Origin: Alphaproteobacteria bacterium
Lineage (GTDB): Bacteria > Pseudomonadota > Alphaproteobacteria > Micavibrionales > Micavibrionaceae
Direction of reading: 5' to 3'
Length of the DNA: 64,000 bases
Assembly (NCBI GenBank): GCA_002401695.1
Contig: NVTV01000001.1
Location: 110,501 to 174,500, forward strand
Positions 16,840-26,678 of the stretch are shown piece by piece (position 1 is the first letter of the stretch; the number at the start of each line of letters is the position of its first letter). A model generated the notes under the pieces. It did not search any database, was not told where the DNA came from, and was given only the letters and a program-made list of their open reading frames with translations. A program made the translations under genes and the position numbers.

Positions 16840-17838
16840 ATGCCGCTCAAAACCCCAAAATTTTGGTACAGATCGCAATCATCTCCTGCCCCTTTAATAG
16901 AACGATTGCTCACTCCGTTTAGCGCGCTCTATCGGATTGGTCAGAATATGAACTTAGGTACCCAACAAACCAAGTCCATTGAAATCCCTGTTATTTGTAT
17001 AGGTAATATAACAGCAGGCGGCAGTGGCAAGACGCCAACAATCATCGCGCTCCACAAACTTCTAATAAAACATGGCTTATTTAAATCGCCCTACTTCCTC
17101 TCACGCGGCTATGGTGGATCAGAAAATAAAACGCGGTGCATAGAGGTTCATGATGATGCAAAGATTGTCGGTGATGAACCGTTACTACTCGCAAACCATT
17201 CTAAAACAATAATTTCTGTGAACCGCTATGATGGCGCAGAACTGATGCATGACCTTGGCGCGGATTGCATTTTGATGGATGATGGCTTCCAAAACAGATC
17301 CCTGCATAAAGATATATCCTTATTGGTTATTGATGGAAAAACAGGTTTGGGCAACCGAAAGCTCCTCCCCTCCGGCCCTCTACGAGAGCCCATTGATGCG
17401 GCATTCCAACGCGCACAGGCCGTTATCATAATTGGTGAAGATCAAACAGACATAACATCACTCATCCCCAAAAATATCACCATTTTAAAAGCGTCCATTC
17501 AAGTACAAGACGGGCTTGCCCTTAAAAAAGAACAATCCTATATCGCCTTTGCCGGCTTAGGCCATCCGCGAAAATTCTACGATACGCTAAAGAAAAGCAA
17601 CATGAACATTACCGCATTTCATGAATTTGCAGATCACCAGCCCTATAGCCAGAAAGATATAAATACCCTCCTTCATGAGGCAAAGCAAACGAACGCGAAA
17701 CTACTAACGACAGAAAAAGACTATCAACGTATTCCCCAAGATCTGCGTGATAACATTGACGTTTTCCCAATCGAACTCATATGGCAAAATGAAGACCGCG
17801 TTATTGCCTTTCTTAAAAAAGAACTTAAGGGGGCATAA
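16840..17838 (+). CDS. lpxK: Tetraacyldisaccharide 4'-kinase
   Basis: The 332-residue sequence shows all LpxK hallmarks: the P-loop GNITAGGSGKTPT (about 54-66), SRGYGG (near 88), GDEPLLLA (near 110), and LMDDGFQN (about 145-152). LpxK phosphorylates the 4' position of the lipid A disaccharide using ATP at the cytoplasmic face of the inner membrane. The ATG directly abuts the waaA stop, and its own stop directly abuts the next ATG, so translation of the three genes is coupled. Confidence 0.95.
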   Translation: MPLKTPKFWYRSQSSPAPLIERLLTPFSALYRIGQNMNLGTQQTKSIEIPVICIGNITAGGSGKTPTIIALHKLLIKHGLFKSPYFLSRGYGGSENKTRCIEVHDDAKIVGDEPLLLANHSKTIISVNRYDGAELMHDLGADCILMDDGFQNRSLHKDISLLVIDGKTGLGNRKLLPSGPLREPIDAAFQRAQAVIIIGEDQTDITSLIPKNITILKASIQVQDGLALKKEQSYIAFAGLGHPRKFYDTLKKSNMNITAFHEFADHQPYSQKDINTLLHEAKQTNAKLLTTEKDYQRIPQDLRDNIDVFPIELIWQNEDRVIAFLKKELKGA

Positions 17839-18708
17839 ATGAAGCGTATTCGATATTTCTTTGAAGCAGTACTCCTCTACATTTTGTTCATTTTCTTCAA
17901 AATACTACCACCCGCAACCGCCTCCAACATTGGTGGTTGGATAGGACGTACAATAGGGCCAAAGCTCGCGGCCAGTCGTAAAGCGCGACGACATATAAAA
18001 CGCGCCCTGCCCGACACCAGCACCCAAGAACAAGACAACATTATCAAAGGCATGTGGGATAATCTTGGTCGGGTTATCGCAGAATATCCACACCTTGAAC
18101 ACATAAGTAGAACACGTACAGAGATCATTGATTTAGGACAGCTCGACCAATACATACAAGACAAAGCAACCCCCATTCTCTTTATTGGCGGGCACCTTGC
18201 CAATTGGGAAGTTAATGGCGCAGCAACTCTGACTCAATTAAAACACCCTATCGACCTGACATTTCGCGCACCTAACAACCCACGGGTTGCAAAAATACTC
18301 GACAAAGCGCGTACATTAAATGGTCGCTTGAAAGCTTATCCCAAATCCAGAGACAGCGGCAGGCTGATTATGAAGACCCTTAAAGATGCCGGATCACTCG
18401 GTATTCTTATCGATCAGAAATATAATGAAGGCATAGAGGTCAACTTCTTTGATATGCCGGCAATGACGAACCCTATTTTCGTGCAACTATGCCAGAGATA
18501 TAAATGCCCTCTTATCCCTGTGCGCAACGAGCGTCTTGACGGGTGCTCCTTTAGGCTCACCTCTTACCCACCTCTGGAAACATTCAATGAAGATCAAACG
18601 CCGCGTGCTGTTGAAGATGTTATAAAAGACGCACATCAGCTTCTCGAAACATGGATTAAGGAACGACCAGAACAATGGATGTGGCTGCATCATCGTTGGA
18701 AAGACTAA
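17839..18708 (+). CDS. lpxL: Lipid A late acyltransferase (LpxL/HtrB-like)
   Basis: This 289-residue protein has the N-terminal membrane helix (about 8-25) and the catalytic H(X)4(D/E) motif as GGHLANWE (about 115-122) typical of LpxL/LpxM acyltransferases. Further family segments are the GILIDQKYNEG stretch near 194 and the closing PEQWMWLHHRW. Members move an acyl chain from acyl carrier protein onto the Kdo2-lipid IVA precursor. It is the third gene of the waaA-lpxK operon with no spacing, which supports a lipid A role; LpxL versus LpxM specificity cannot be told. Confidence 0.88.
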   Translation: MKRIRYFFEAVLLYILFIFFKILPPATASNIGGWIGRTIGPKLAASRKARRHIKRALPDTSTQEQDNIIKGMWDNLGRVIAEYPHLEHISRTRTEIIDLGQLDQYIQDKATPILFIGGHLANWEVNGAATLTQLKHPIDLTFRAPNNPRVAKILDKARTLNGRLKAYPKSRDSGRLIMKTLKDAGSLGILIDQKYNEGIEVNFFDMPAMTNPIFVQLCQRYKCPLIPVRNERLDGCSFRLTSYPPLETFNEDQTPRAVEDVIKDAHQLLETWIKERPEQWMWLHHRWKD

Positions 18709-18722
18709 AGGGGAAGAGCCCA

Positions 18723-19811
18723 TTACATATAGGATTTATTGCCGCTTTTATAATCTTCCATTACGCGCTGTAAAATCTTGGCCAAGTTGGCCGCGCCCAA
18801 ATACCGCGCCGAATCCGATAACATTTTACCTGCACAAATTCGTTCCAAAAACAATAATGTCCCTTCGGGAAGCGCATGGCTCAAACCAAGCTCTCGACTG
18901 ACAGAAACAGATTCATGGCATGTTATGTCATAATCAACAGCCGCAGAGTTCATAATATCCGCCTCATGCAGAATCAAACACATCAAGCACAAGACGGAAC
19001 GATCTGCCAAAACACTCAGATCATCAGACAGCATTAAAGCCGCGTGATCCCCCATTTCATCTGCGCTACCGTAATGAAATTCATATGCTCTACGCATTTG
19101 GCTCACCGGGCTGATAGGATCACCAAACGGAGAAACATCCGTCGTGGTCAGCATAACCTTCATATCGTTTAAGGTATCTTCCGAAAAACCAGCCGCGTTT
19201 AAATAAGGGTAAACCAAGTCATATGAGCGCCTTTCAACTTGCGCCATATGATATTTGCGATCAATGATATTTCCGCCACCCTGATGACCCAAGTCATGAA
19301 TTGCTGCTGCCGCAATTAGAAGAGACGTTTTACTATTATCCAGATAATTTTGACCAGATGGCCAGATATTATTATGCGTAACAATCATACGTATCGTATG
19401 CAACACAACCTTACAAAAGTGCCTGTTATTGTGATAATCCAATATATTAGGGACATCCGCCAACATCGCAGCCATTAATGTAGGTAAGGTATCGTTTTCA
19501 CCTTGCTCCGAAGAAAAATTAAAATATTTCAATGCCGCAGCAACAACAGAAAAAATAGAAACAGGGTCATCACTCTTAGCCCATTTATCCAACAAAAGAA
19601 CCGTTTGCTCTGTCTGATAAATAGCATCGGTGTTATCTGAAAAAATATACTCAAGATCAACCAAAGCGCGTTGATAGTGATCATCAAACTTGTACGATAC
19701 ATAATCAAAAGTGTCTAATAATGCACCCGAATCCACCCAATCATCCGAGGCGGGTATAGAATTAAGATATTTCTTTATCTCGCTGAAAGAGTGTTGAAAG
19801 TCATTAAGCAT
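18723..19811 (-). CDS. HD-domain phosphodiesterase-like protein (class I cyclic nucleotide PDE pattern)
   Basis: In this 362-residue protein, the central region carries the metal-binding pattern of class I cyclic nucleotide phosphodiesterases: LDYHNNRHFCKVV (about 127-139), which matches the YHNxxHxxxV signature, and IHDLGHQGGGN (about 172-182), which matches HDxxHxGxxN. A later Asp in HEADIMNSA (near 292) could complete the site. The N-terminal 120 residues are unrecognised and no membrane or sensor domain is evident. I infer hydrolysis of a cyclic nucleotide or related phosphodiester. General HD-domain hydrolases are the alternative. No clear ribosome site precedes the ATG; it converges on lpxL. 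Confidence 0.6.
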   Translation of the reverse strand: MLNDFQHSFSEIKKYLNSIPASDDWVDSGALLDTFDYVSYKFDDHYQRALVDLEYIFSDNTDAIYQTEQTVLLLDKWAKSDDPVSIFSVVAAALKYFNFSSEQGENDTLPTLMAAMLADVPNILDYHNNRHFCKVVLHTIRMIVTHNNIWPSGQNYLDNSKTSLLIAAAAIHDLGHQGGGNIIDRKYHMAQVERRSYDLVYPYLNAAGFSEDTLNDMKVMLTTTDVSPFGDPISPVSQMRRAYEFHYGSADEMGDHAALMLSDDLSVLADRSVLCLMCLILHEADIMNSAAVDYDITCHESVSVSRELGLSHALPEGTLLFLERICAGKMLSDSARYLGAANLAKILQRVMEDYKSGNKSYM

Positions 19812-19997
19812 TAATTATATACAATTCTAAATTGTCCCCGAAAACAGGCTAATATTTCGCATATATTAATGTACACGTCCATAAAAAAAACAATTACGTA
19901 CGAATGCAGCCATTTACATTTGATTATCCACACTAATTCATGCATAAATCTTGTTCCAAGCGTATTTTATAAGATGACTTTAAGAACGGAAAATGTA

Positions 19998-21389
19998 ATG
20001 CCACAAAATTGGACACCAGATAGCTGGAGAAGCAAGCCCGCACTACAGCTTCCGACATATGCAGACAAAGATTTACTCTCTCGAACTGAAAAAGAGCTTA
20101 GCAACTTACCGCCATTGGTTTTTGCAGGTGAAGCGCGCAACCTACAACGCAGCCTTGCCAACGTTGCCAACGGTAATGGCTTCCTTTTGCAAGGCGGTGA
20201 CTGTGCCGAAAGCTTTGCCGAATTCAATGCCAATAAAATCCGCGATACATTCCGCGTTCTCCTTCAAATGTCTGTTGTGATGACTTATGCTGGCTCTCTG
20301 CCGATCGTAAAAGTCGGACGCATGGCAGGACAATTCGCTAAACCGCGCTCCAGTGACAGCGAAACAATTGATGGTGTAACATTGCCAAGCTATCGCGGTG
20401 ATAATATCAACGCCTTGGAATTCACCAAAGAAGCAAGAGAACCTGACCCCCAACGCATGGTCAAAGCGTACCACCAAGCGGCCTCAACGCTGAACCTCCT
20501 GCGCGCTTTTGCAACAGGTGGTTATGCCAACCTGAACAAAGTGCACCAATGGAATTTAGGCTTTGTCGCAGACAGCCCATTAGGTGAGCGTTATCAGGAT
20601 ATGGCCAATCGCATTGACGATGCTCTACGTTTTATGGCGGCCTGCGGGATTACCTCTGAAAGCGTTCCAACGCTAAAAGAAACTGAATTTTATACGTCTC
20701 ATGAAGCCTTACTCTTGCCCTATGAAGAGGCGATGACACGTACAGACAGCCTGACCGGAGAATATTACGATACCTCTGCACATATGCTGTGGGTTGGTGC
20801 GCGCACGCATCAGTTGGATAATGCACAAATTGAATATCTACGGGGTATCAAAAACCCTATTGGCCTGAAATGCTCGCCCGCCCTTGAAACGGATGAGCTG
20901 CTACGCCTGATTGACATACTCAATCCTGAAAATATTCCCGGTCGCCTGACACTGATCGCGCGCATGGGGTATAATCAAGTTGAAGAGAACCTGACCCCAC
21001 TCGTCCGCACAGTTAAAAGCGAAGGGAAATCCGTTATTTGGTCTTGTGATCCGATGCATGGCAACACAATAACATCTCCCTCGGGCTATAAGACCCGTCC
21101 GTTTGACAATATCATGACAGAAGTGCGTGAATTCTTTGCCGTACATAGAACAGAAGGTACACATCCCGGCGGCGTTCATATTGAGATGACCGGACAAAAT
21201 GTCACCGAATGCATTGGCGGCGCCGAAGCGATAGATGATGGCGATTTATCAAGCCGTTATCACACACATTGCGATCCGCGCCTGAATGCTAATCAAGCAT
21301 TGGAAATGGCGTTCCTTATCTCTGACGAGCTTAAAAAACTACGCATAGACAAAGAAGCAAACACCCCGAAAGTCATCGCAGAAGAATAG
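19998..21389 (+). CDS. 3-deoxy-7-phosphoheptulonate synthase, class II
   Basis: The 464-residue protein starting at [11 protein letters not shown] matches class II (plant/Mycobacterium type) DAHP synthases in length and motifs: [12 protein letters not shown] (about 31-42), GGDCAESF with the metal-binding Cys (about 61-68), [11 protein letters not shown] (about 101-111), GARTHQLD (about 268-275), CDPMHGNT (about 350-357) and [10 protein letters not shown] (about 395-404). It condenses phosphoenolpyruvate with erythrose 4-phosphate, the first step to aromatic amino acids. An ACGGA ribosome site and the conserved family start argue for 19998 rather than the upstream 19869. Later steps tyrA and chorismate mutase lie far away at 54713-56472. 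The gene is followed after 11 bases by nadE. Confidence 0.95.
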   Translation: MPQNWTPDSWRSKPALQLPTYADKDLLSRTEKELSNLPPLVFAGEARNLQRSLANVANGNGFLLQGGDCAESFAEFNANKIRDTFRVLLQMSVVMTYAGSLPIVKVGRMAGQFAKPRSSDSETIDGVTLPSYRGDNINALEFTKEAREPDPQRMVKAYHQAASTLNLLRAFATGGYANLNKVHQWNLGFVADSPLGERYQDMANRIDDALRFMAACGITSESVPTLKETEFYTSHEALLLPYEEAMTRTDSLTGEYYDTSAHMLWVGARTHQLDNAQIEYLRGIKNPIGLKCSPALETDELLRLIDILNPENIPGRLTLIARMGYNQVEENLTPLVRTVKSEGKSVIWSCDPMHGNTITSPSGYKTRPFDNIMTEVREFFAVHRTEGTHPGGVHIEMTGQNVTECIGGAEAIDDGDLSSRYHTHCDPRLNANQALEMAFLISDELKKLRIDKEANTPKVIAEE

Positions 21390-21400
21390 CGGCAAAAATC

Positions 21401-23050
21401 ATGGCAAACGAAATTCGATTAACGCTGGCACAATTAAACCCGACCGTCGGTGATATCGATGGCAATGCGCAGCAAATCCTCGATATCTGGCAAACGCATA
21501 AAGACAGCAGCGACCTTGTTATCTTCCCCGAGCTATTCCTATGCGGCTACCCACCCGAAGATTTAGTCCTCAACGCCGCATTTCTACATGCGATTGAAGA
21601 AAAAGTGACAGCGATTTGTGCGCAAAGTAAAAATTACACAGCAGCCGCACTTGTCCCTACCATCTGGCGTGAAGAGGATAGTTTATATAATGTTGCGCTC
21701 CTGATTGAAAACGGAGAAATAAAGCAAATCCTCAAGAAACATATGCTGCCCAATGATCATGTATTTGACGAACCGAGAATATTTCAAGCTGGCCAAATGC
21801 CTGAACCACTGGACTTCAGGGGAGCTAAACTCGGCATTATGATTTGCGAAGATCTTTGGCATACAGATGTGGCAACCCACCTGAAACAACGCGGTGCAGA
21901 ACTGCTCATCATCATTAACGCCAGCCCATACCATATTTCAAAGCACGCTGAACGTTACGACGTTTCCCACAATGCTATTTCAAAGACTGGCCTCCCTCTG
22001 ATTTACCTGCATATGTTCGGCGGTCAGGATGAATTGGTCTTTGACGGGCGCACCTTCATTATGGATGCGCAAGGCGAAACCACTTACGAATCCCCTGCTT
22101 TCAGTGAAGATATCTTTACCGTATGTTTCTCTGACAAAACTGTTTCAGAGTTACCAAACACACAAAGCGAGCCACCTTCCCCGCTCTCTCTGATCTATGG
22201 CGGGCTTAAAATCGGGCTACGGGATTACGTTCATAAAAATGGCTTTAAGCATGTTTTACTTGGCCTGTCCGGCGGCATAGACAGCGCACTCAGCGCCGCT
22301 ATCGCCGTCGATGCGCTTGGCTGTGATAATGTACGCTGCATCATGTTGCCCTCCGAATTCACATCACAAGACAGCCTTGATGACGCAAAAAAATGCGCTG
22401 AAATGCTGAATGTTTCATATGAAACCCTCTCCATAAAAGAGGCCGTCACCGCGTTCGAGCATATCGTGCCTAACCTGAACGGACTGGCACATGAGAACAC
22501 CCAGAGCCGTATCCGCGGCGCGATATTGATGGCTCTGTCCAATATGAGTGGAGAGATGCTGATCACCACCGGTAATAAATCAGAAGTGGCCGTTGGTTAT
22601 TGCACCTTATATGGTGACATGAATGGCGGCTTCAATGCTTTGAAAGATGTTTATAAAACAGATGTTTATAAGCTATCCGCGTGGCGTAACCAACAAAGCC
22701 CCGCTATGCCTGAAAACATCCTGACCAAAGAGCCAACCGCAGAACTACGCGCCGACCAAAAAGATCAAGACAGCTTACCGCCTTATGATCAGCTGGATGA
22801 TATTCTAAAGCTGTTAATCGAATATGATAATACGAATTGGACAAACGCCGCGCCTGAACTGATCCAAATGCGTGATCGTTGCATGCAGCATCCCGAAACA
22901 ATTACAAAAATCGCGCGCCTTTTGAAAAACACAGAATTCAAACGTTTTCAATCAGCCCCAGGAACACGCATAACATTTCGCGGCTTTGGCCGTGATCGCC
23001 GCTACCCCATAACAAATCATTTTGTAAATAAGATTGAAAAAGATGCATAA
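21401..23050 (+). CDS. nadE: Glutamine-dependent NAD+ synthetase
   Basis: This two-domain enzyme of 549 residues has an N-terminal nitrilase-like glutaminase (Glu in FPELFLCGYPPEDL near 43-56, catalytic Cys in MICEDLWH near 147-154) that releases ammonia, and a C-terminal ATP pyrophosphatase with the P-loop GLSGGIDSAL (about 288-297). It amidates deamido-NAD to NAD+ in the cytoplasm. The start is 11 bases after the aro gene, so they may be co-transcribed. The C-terminal RFQSAPGTRITFRGFGRDRR is a usual ending. Confidence 0.96.
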   Translation: MANEIRLTLAQLNPTVGDIDGNAQQILDIWQTHKDSSDLVIFPELFLCGYPPEDLVLNAAFLHAIEEKVTAICAQSKNYTAAALVPTIWREEDSLYNVALLIENGEIKQILKKHMLPNDHVFDEPRIFQAGQMPEPLDFRGAKLGIMICEDLWHTDVATHLKQRGAELLIIINASPYHISKHAERYDVSHNAISKTGLPLIYLHMFGGQDELVFDGRTFIMDAQGETTYESPAFSEDIFTVCFSDKTVSELPNTQSEPPSPLSLIYGGLKIGLRDYVHKNGFKHVLLGLSGGIDSALSAAIAVDALGCDNVRCIMLPSEFTSQDSLDDAKKCAEMLNVSYETLSIKEAVTAFEHIVPNLNGLAHENTQSRIRGAILMALSNMSGEMLITTGNKSEVAVGYCTLYGDMNGGFNALKDVYKTDVYKLSAWRNQQSPAMPENILTKEPTAELRADQKDQDSLPPYDQLDDILKLLIEYDNTNWTNAAPELIQMRDRCMQHPETITKIARLLKNTEFKRFQSAPGTRITFRGFGRDRRYPITNHFVNKIEKDA

Positions 23051-23076
23051 TCCCGCTATCTAAGTGGTTCTCGTGT

Positions 23077-23180
23077 TTAGTTGTTCATATCTTTTTATAG
23101 ACTAGGCACGGGCGACGCAGCGTATTTTTAATACGTAAGGATGCGCGTAACGACGTCTAGGAAAATAGAGGAACAACTAA
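23077..23180 (+). repeat. Long-palindrome repeat, copy 1, in the gltX leader
   Basis: Perfect 10 bp arms TTAGTTGTTC (23077-23086) and GAACAACTAA (23171-23180) enclose further pairing (TAGAC 23098-23102 with GTCTA 23155-23159) and a central CGTAT/ATACG hairpin (23121-23135). The core GCAGCGTAT...ATACGTAAG...AACGACGTC matches copies at 25772 and 58369. The right arm contains GAGGAAC, the likely gltX ribosome site, and ends one base before the ATG, so the folded form would hide the translation start. Confidence 0.75.
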
Positions 23181-23181
23181 G

Positions 23182-24528
23182 ATGAGTGTTAAAGTTAGAT
23201 TTGCCCCTTCACCAACCGGCATGTTACATGTCGGCAACGCGCGCACCGCATTAATTTCGTGGTTGTTCACGCGCGAAAAAAACGGACATTTCTTGCTACG
23301 GGTTGACGACACAGATCAAGAACGCTCCAAGGCAGAATATGAACTAGCGATCGAAGATGGCCTGCGCTGGCTTGGTATTGATTGGGACGATAAAGCCCGC
23401 CAATGCGATCGTACAGAAATCTACGCGGAGAAGATCGAGCAACTAAAAAACGATGGCCGCCTCTACCCTTGCTATGAAACACCCGAAGCACTTGACCTGA
23501 AACGCAAGAGCCAGCTTTCACGTAAATTACCACCAATCTATGACCGTGAAGCACTAGGCCTCAGTGATGAACAAATCAAAGCCTACGAAGCAGAAGGCCG
23601 CCACCCACATTGGCGCTTTAAGCTAAACCATGCCCCAATCGAATGGAATGACAGCGTCCGTGGCAATGTTAAGTTCAACGGCGCGGATTTATCCGACCCC
23701 GTTTTGATCCGTGAAGATGGCAGCCCCCTTTATCACATATGTTCGGTCATTGATGATATTGAATATGGTATCACCCACGTTATCCGCGGCGAAGACCATG
23801 TATCCAACACCGCCTGCCACATCCAAATGTTTGAAGCCTTAGGCGCAAGCGCACCTAATTTCGCGCATCTACCATTGCTCTCCGATAAAGAAGGCGCGAA
23901 GCTATCCAAGCGTATTGGCTCTTTGAGCTTGAAAGAATTACACGAAGATGGATTAGAGCCAATGTCCGTGGTCAGTTTGATGGCACGCCTTGGGTCTTCT
24001 GCGCCAATTGAGCCCTTCACAGATATCCAAACCGTGGTTAAGAATTTTGACATCACCAAATTCTCACGCGGGACACCGAAATTTGACCCCGATGAATTGG
24101 TGCGCCTAAATGGAAAAATTCTGCATACCCTTGAATTTGATGCCATTAAAGATCGCCTCGCCGAAATCGGTTTAAACGATCTTGATGCAGAATTCTGGAA
24201 CGCCGTGAGACCAAATCTTGAGCTGTTATCCGATGTACAAGAATGGTGGCGCGTTGCCAAGGGTGACGTCACGCCAATCATAGAGGATGAAGACTTTATT
24301 GCAGACGCTCTCGCACTTTTACCCGCAACGCCGTGGGATGAGAAAACATGGATGCAATGGGCAAATGCGGTGAAAGAAAAAACCGGACGCAAGGGAAAGC
24401 AACTCTTCATGCCGCTACGCCAAGCCATTACAGGGATGGATCATGGGCCGGAGCTTGCCAGTCTATTGCTATTGATCGGTGCAGATAACGTGAAAGAACG
24501 TCTTCAGAGCAACAAAAAAGCAGCCTAA
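23182..24528 (+). CDS. gltX: Glutamyl-tRNA synthetase
   Basis: A 448-residue class I aminoacyl-tRNA synthetase. The start MSVKVRFAPSPTG is diagnostic; the HIGH motif appears as HVGN (16-19) and the KMSKS motif as KLSKR (about 239-243). The C-terminal anticodon-binding region ends with PLRQAITG. Alphaproteobacteria often have two GltX paralogues, one of which may charge tRNA-Gln for later amidation; which one this is cannot be decided here. The leader is taken up by a repeat palindrome that overlaps the ribosome site, so translation may respond to RNA folding. Confidence 0.95.
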   Translation: MSVKVRFAPSPTGMLHVGNARTALISWLFTREKNGHFLLRVDDTDQERSKAEYELAIEDGLRWLGIDWDDKARQCDRTEIYAEKIEQLKNDGRLYPCYETPEALDLKRKSQLSRKLPPIYDREALGLSDEQIKAYEAEGRHPHWRFKLNHAPIEWNDSVRGNVKFNGADLSDPVLIREDGSPLYHICSVIDDIEYGITHVIRGEDHVSNTACHIQMFEALGASAPNFAHLPLLSDKEGAKLSKRIGSLSLKELHEDGLEPMSVVSLMARLGSSAPIEPFTDIQTVVKNFDITKFSRGTPKFDPDELVRLNGKILHTLEFDAIKDRLAEIGLNDLDAEFWNAVRPNLELLSDVQEWWRVAKGDVTPIIEDEDFIADALALLPATPWDEKTWMQWANAVKEKTGRKGKQLFMPLRQAITGMDHGPELASLLLLIGADNVKERLQSNKKAA

Positions 24529-24588
24529 CACGCCTTCAAACGCGACAAAGCTGCCTCTTCATTTGCTTACTCTAAATTTTATATAGAT

Positions 24589-24825
24589 TTAATGTGATCT
24601 ATTTTTCAGAGAGTATAAGAACTTCTCTAGCCTTTTTGCATCCGAACCACCGGCTTGCGGCCATAGAATCTCAACCGTATTGTAAAATGCCTGACGACCT
24701 TCAGTAAATAAATGGTCACACAAAAGAACTTTACGACGTGGCGCCAGCTCTGAAAACTCTTCAATGATATTAAATTCTCTACTACCGCTATCGGTAATAT
24801 CACGCAGCCCAGATTGCATCAGCAT
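24589..24825 (-). CDS. Small hypothetical protein, 78 residues
   Basis: I do not recognise this protein. The ATG at 24825 is preceded by a strong ribosome site, AGGGGGA, about nine bases upstream, which argues that it is real. It is soluble, mixed in charge, with no signal or membrane segment; a RRKVLLCDHLF segment lies in the middle and a basic RLEKFLYSLKNRS ending. It converges on gltX and is alone on its strand. Confidence 0.6.
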   Translation of the reverse strand: MLMQSGLRDITDSGSREFNIIEEFSELAPRRKVLLCDHLFTEGRQAFYNTVEILWPQAGGSDAKRLEKFLYSLKNRSH

Positions 24826-24981
24826 AAATAAAGTCCCCCTTTAAATTTGAATACGCATTATTATTATTTTTTACGTTCTAAGGTTATAGCATTTTTACCC
24901 CCTTCAAGTAAAGTTCCCTTGAATTTTCGATAGAAAACAATAGGCTAGAATAATGACGTATCTACGACAAAGGCCAATCAA

Positions 24982-25725
24982 ATGCTCTCCATCATTTTGA
25001 ACAACCCGCAAATGGGCGAAAACATCGGCGCGGCGGCTCGCTCTATGCAGAATTTCGGCCTTGATGATTTGCGCCTTGTGAAACCACGTGACGGCTGGCC
25101 AAATCCGCGCGCTGAAGCCACATCATCCGGCGCATTGGACAGAATGCAGGTGCGCGTCTTTGATACGCTAGCCGAGGCCATAGCCGACCTGCACTTTACC
25201 TTTGCCACAACGGTGCGCTCGCGCGATATGATAAAGCCCGTATTCACACCTGAAAATGCGGCAATCGAAAGTAAAACCAGAATCAAACAAAACCAAAATA
25301 TCGGCATCGTATTCGGCGCAGAGCGTTCAGGCTTAGACAATGATGATATCAGCCAGTGCCAAGCCATTCTCTCCATCCCGACCAACCCTGATTTTTCATC
25401 CCTTAACCTTGGGCAAGCCGTGTTGTTGATGGCCTATGAATGGATGCGAATTCAAAATGAGGGGATACAAGCAGAGCCACCCACGCTTAATATGGGCGAC
25501 AGCTTTCCTGCAAAACAAGATGACGTTCATCAATTTATAAAACGATTAGAAGATGAGTTAGAAGAGCGCAAATTCTTCCGCGCCAAAGACCTAAAGCCAA
25601 CCATGCTGGTAAATATACAAAACCTCTTCACACGCGCCGATATCAGTGATCAAGAACTGCGCACGCTTCACGGCATACTCTCGGCTCTACGCGGAAATAA
25701 AACAGACAACAAAACCCCAAAATAA
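24982..25725 (+). CDS. trmJ: tRNA (cytidine/uridine-2'-O-)-methyltransferase TrmJ-like
   Basis: This SpoU/TrmH-family protein of 247 residues has the knotted methyltransferase motifs: motif 1 LNNPQMGENIGAAARSMQNFG (starting near 6), motif 2 IGIVFGAERSGLDNDDI (near 113), and motif 3 NPDFSSLNLGQAV (near 135), in which Asn/Ser bind S-adenosylmethionine. The C-terminal tail (about 165-247) with RKFFRAKDLKPTM is typical of TrmJ rather than TrmL. TrmJ methylates position 32 in tRNA. The product specificity is inferred from the tail. Confidence 0.88.
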   Translation: MLSIILNNPQMGENIGAAARSMQNFGLDDLRLVKPRDGWPNPRAEATSSGALDRMQVRVFDTLAEAIADLHFTFATTVRSRDMIKPVFTPENAAIESKTRIKQNQNIGIVFGAERSGLDNDDISQCQAILSIPTNPDFSSLNLGQAVLLMAYEWMRIQNEGIQAEPPTLNMGDSFPAKQDDVHQFIKRLEDELEERKFFRAKDLKPTMLVNIQNLFTRADISDQELRTLHGILSALRGNKTDNKTPK

Positions 25726-25752
25726 AAAGCCGCCCAAATGAGCGACTTTTAA
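25724..25752. terminator. Bidirectional terminator between trmJ and rpsD
   Basis: AAAAAGCCGC and GCGACTTTT form a hairpin with one mismatch and A/T tracts on both sides, placed directly after the trmJ stop between converging genes. It can serve both directions. Confidence 0.6.
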
Positions 25753-25771
25753 AATATTTATTTAACAAATC

Positions 25772-25872
25772 TAGTCGAAGTAATTTATTTTTCTATCAGG
25801 CGCAAGTGGCGCAGCGTATATTTTATACGTAAGCCGCGAAGCAACGTCGTAGAAAGATAAAGAACGAGACTA
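25772..25872 (+). repeat. Long-palindrome repeat, copy 2, abutting the rpsD stop
   Basis: The outer TAGTC (25772-25776) pairs with GACTA (25868-25872), TTTATTTTTCTA (25784-25795) pairs 11/12 with TAGAAAGATAAA (25850-25861), and a GTATA-TTT-TATAC hairpin forms the centre. The core GGCGCAGCGTATA...TATACGTAAGC...AACGTCGTA matches copy 1. The unit runs into the rpsD stop codon, so it forms the 3' end of the rpsD mRNA. Confidence 0.72.
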
Positions 25873-26487
25873 TCGTGAATAGAATTCGACGATAAGATTT
25901 GGCTCCATCTGCACTGGATATGGAACATCCTCCAATGACGGGATACGTAGGAACGTTGCTTTCAATGCTTTCAAATCAGATTCGATATATTCGGGAACTT
26001 CACGCTCACCTGAATCGATAGATGCAATAACCATCGGGATCTTCTTTGAATTTTCACGAACTTCGATCACGTCACCTTCTTTAACTTGGTAAGACGGGAT
26101 GTTCACAACTTTACCATTCACTGTAACATGTTTGTGGTTAACAAACTGACGTGCAGCAAAAACAGTTGGAACGAACAATGCGCGATAAACAACCGCGTCC
26201 AAACGACGCTCTAGCAAACCAATAAGGTTCATACCAGCATCACCTTTAAGGCGTGTTGCTTCTTTAAAGTAATTACGGAATTGTTTCTCACCAATGGAAC
26301 CGTAATAGCCTTTTAGTTTTTGCTTTGCAAATAACTGTAGACCATAGTCAGTTGGCTTCGAACGGCGTGCGCCATGCATACCTGGGCCAGTTTGACGTTT
26401 GTTGAAAGGTGACTTTGGGCGACCCCAAATATTTGCGCCGATACGACGATCAAGTTTATGTTTCGATTGAACTCTTTTACCACTCAT
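25870..26487 (-). CDS. rpsD: 30S ribosomal protein S4
   Basis: The 205-residue protein has the S4 domain organisation: a basic N-terminus ([15 protein letters not shown]), GPGMHGARR near 35-43, [15 protein letters not shown] near 57-71, the RRLDAVVYR segment near 92, and the RNA-binding S4 loop [16 protein letters not shown] near 118-133. S4 nucleates 16S rRNA folding and in many bacteria represses its own operon. It stands alone here rather than in an alpha operon, as is usual in alphaproteobacteria. Its 3' end is formed by a palindromic repeat. Confidence 0.97.
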   Translation of the reverse strand: MSGKRVQSKHKLDRRIGANIWGRPKSPFNKRQTGPGMHGARRSKPTDYGLQLFAKQKLKGYYGSIGEKQFRNYFKEATRLKGDAGMNLIGLLERRLDAVVYRALFVPTVFAARQFVNHKHVTVNGKVVNIPSYQVKEGDVIEVRENSKKIPMVIASIDSGEREVPEYIESDLKALKATFLRIPSLEDVPYPVQMEPNLIVEFYSR

Positions 26488-26678
26488 AGGATTTTTCCTT
26501 TTTTAAAATTGTCCCGCTAGACCGCATCAGGTTTGAAATAAATTTCAACGGAGGAGGCAAGCTCCCCTCTTTCACAGGAATGGTGTGTTTTATATAGGTT
26601 TCAGGGTAATTGTCAAATATTTCTTTGAAGACTTGCATTTAGGGCGAAGATGCGCGATAAAAAGCAATATCCAAAGGG

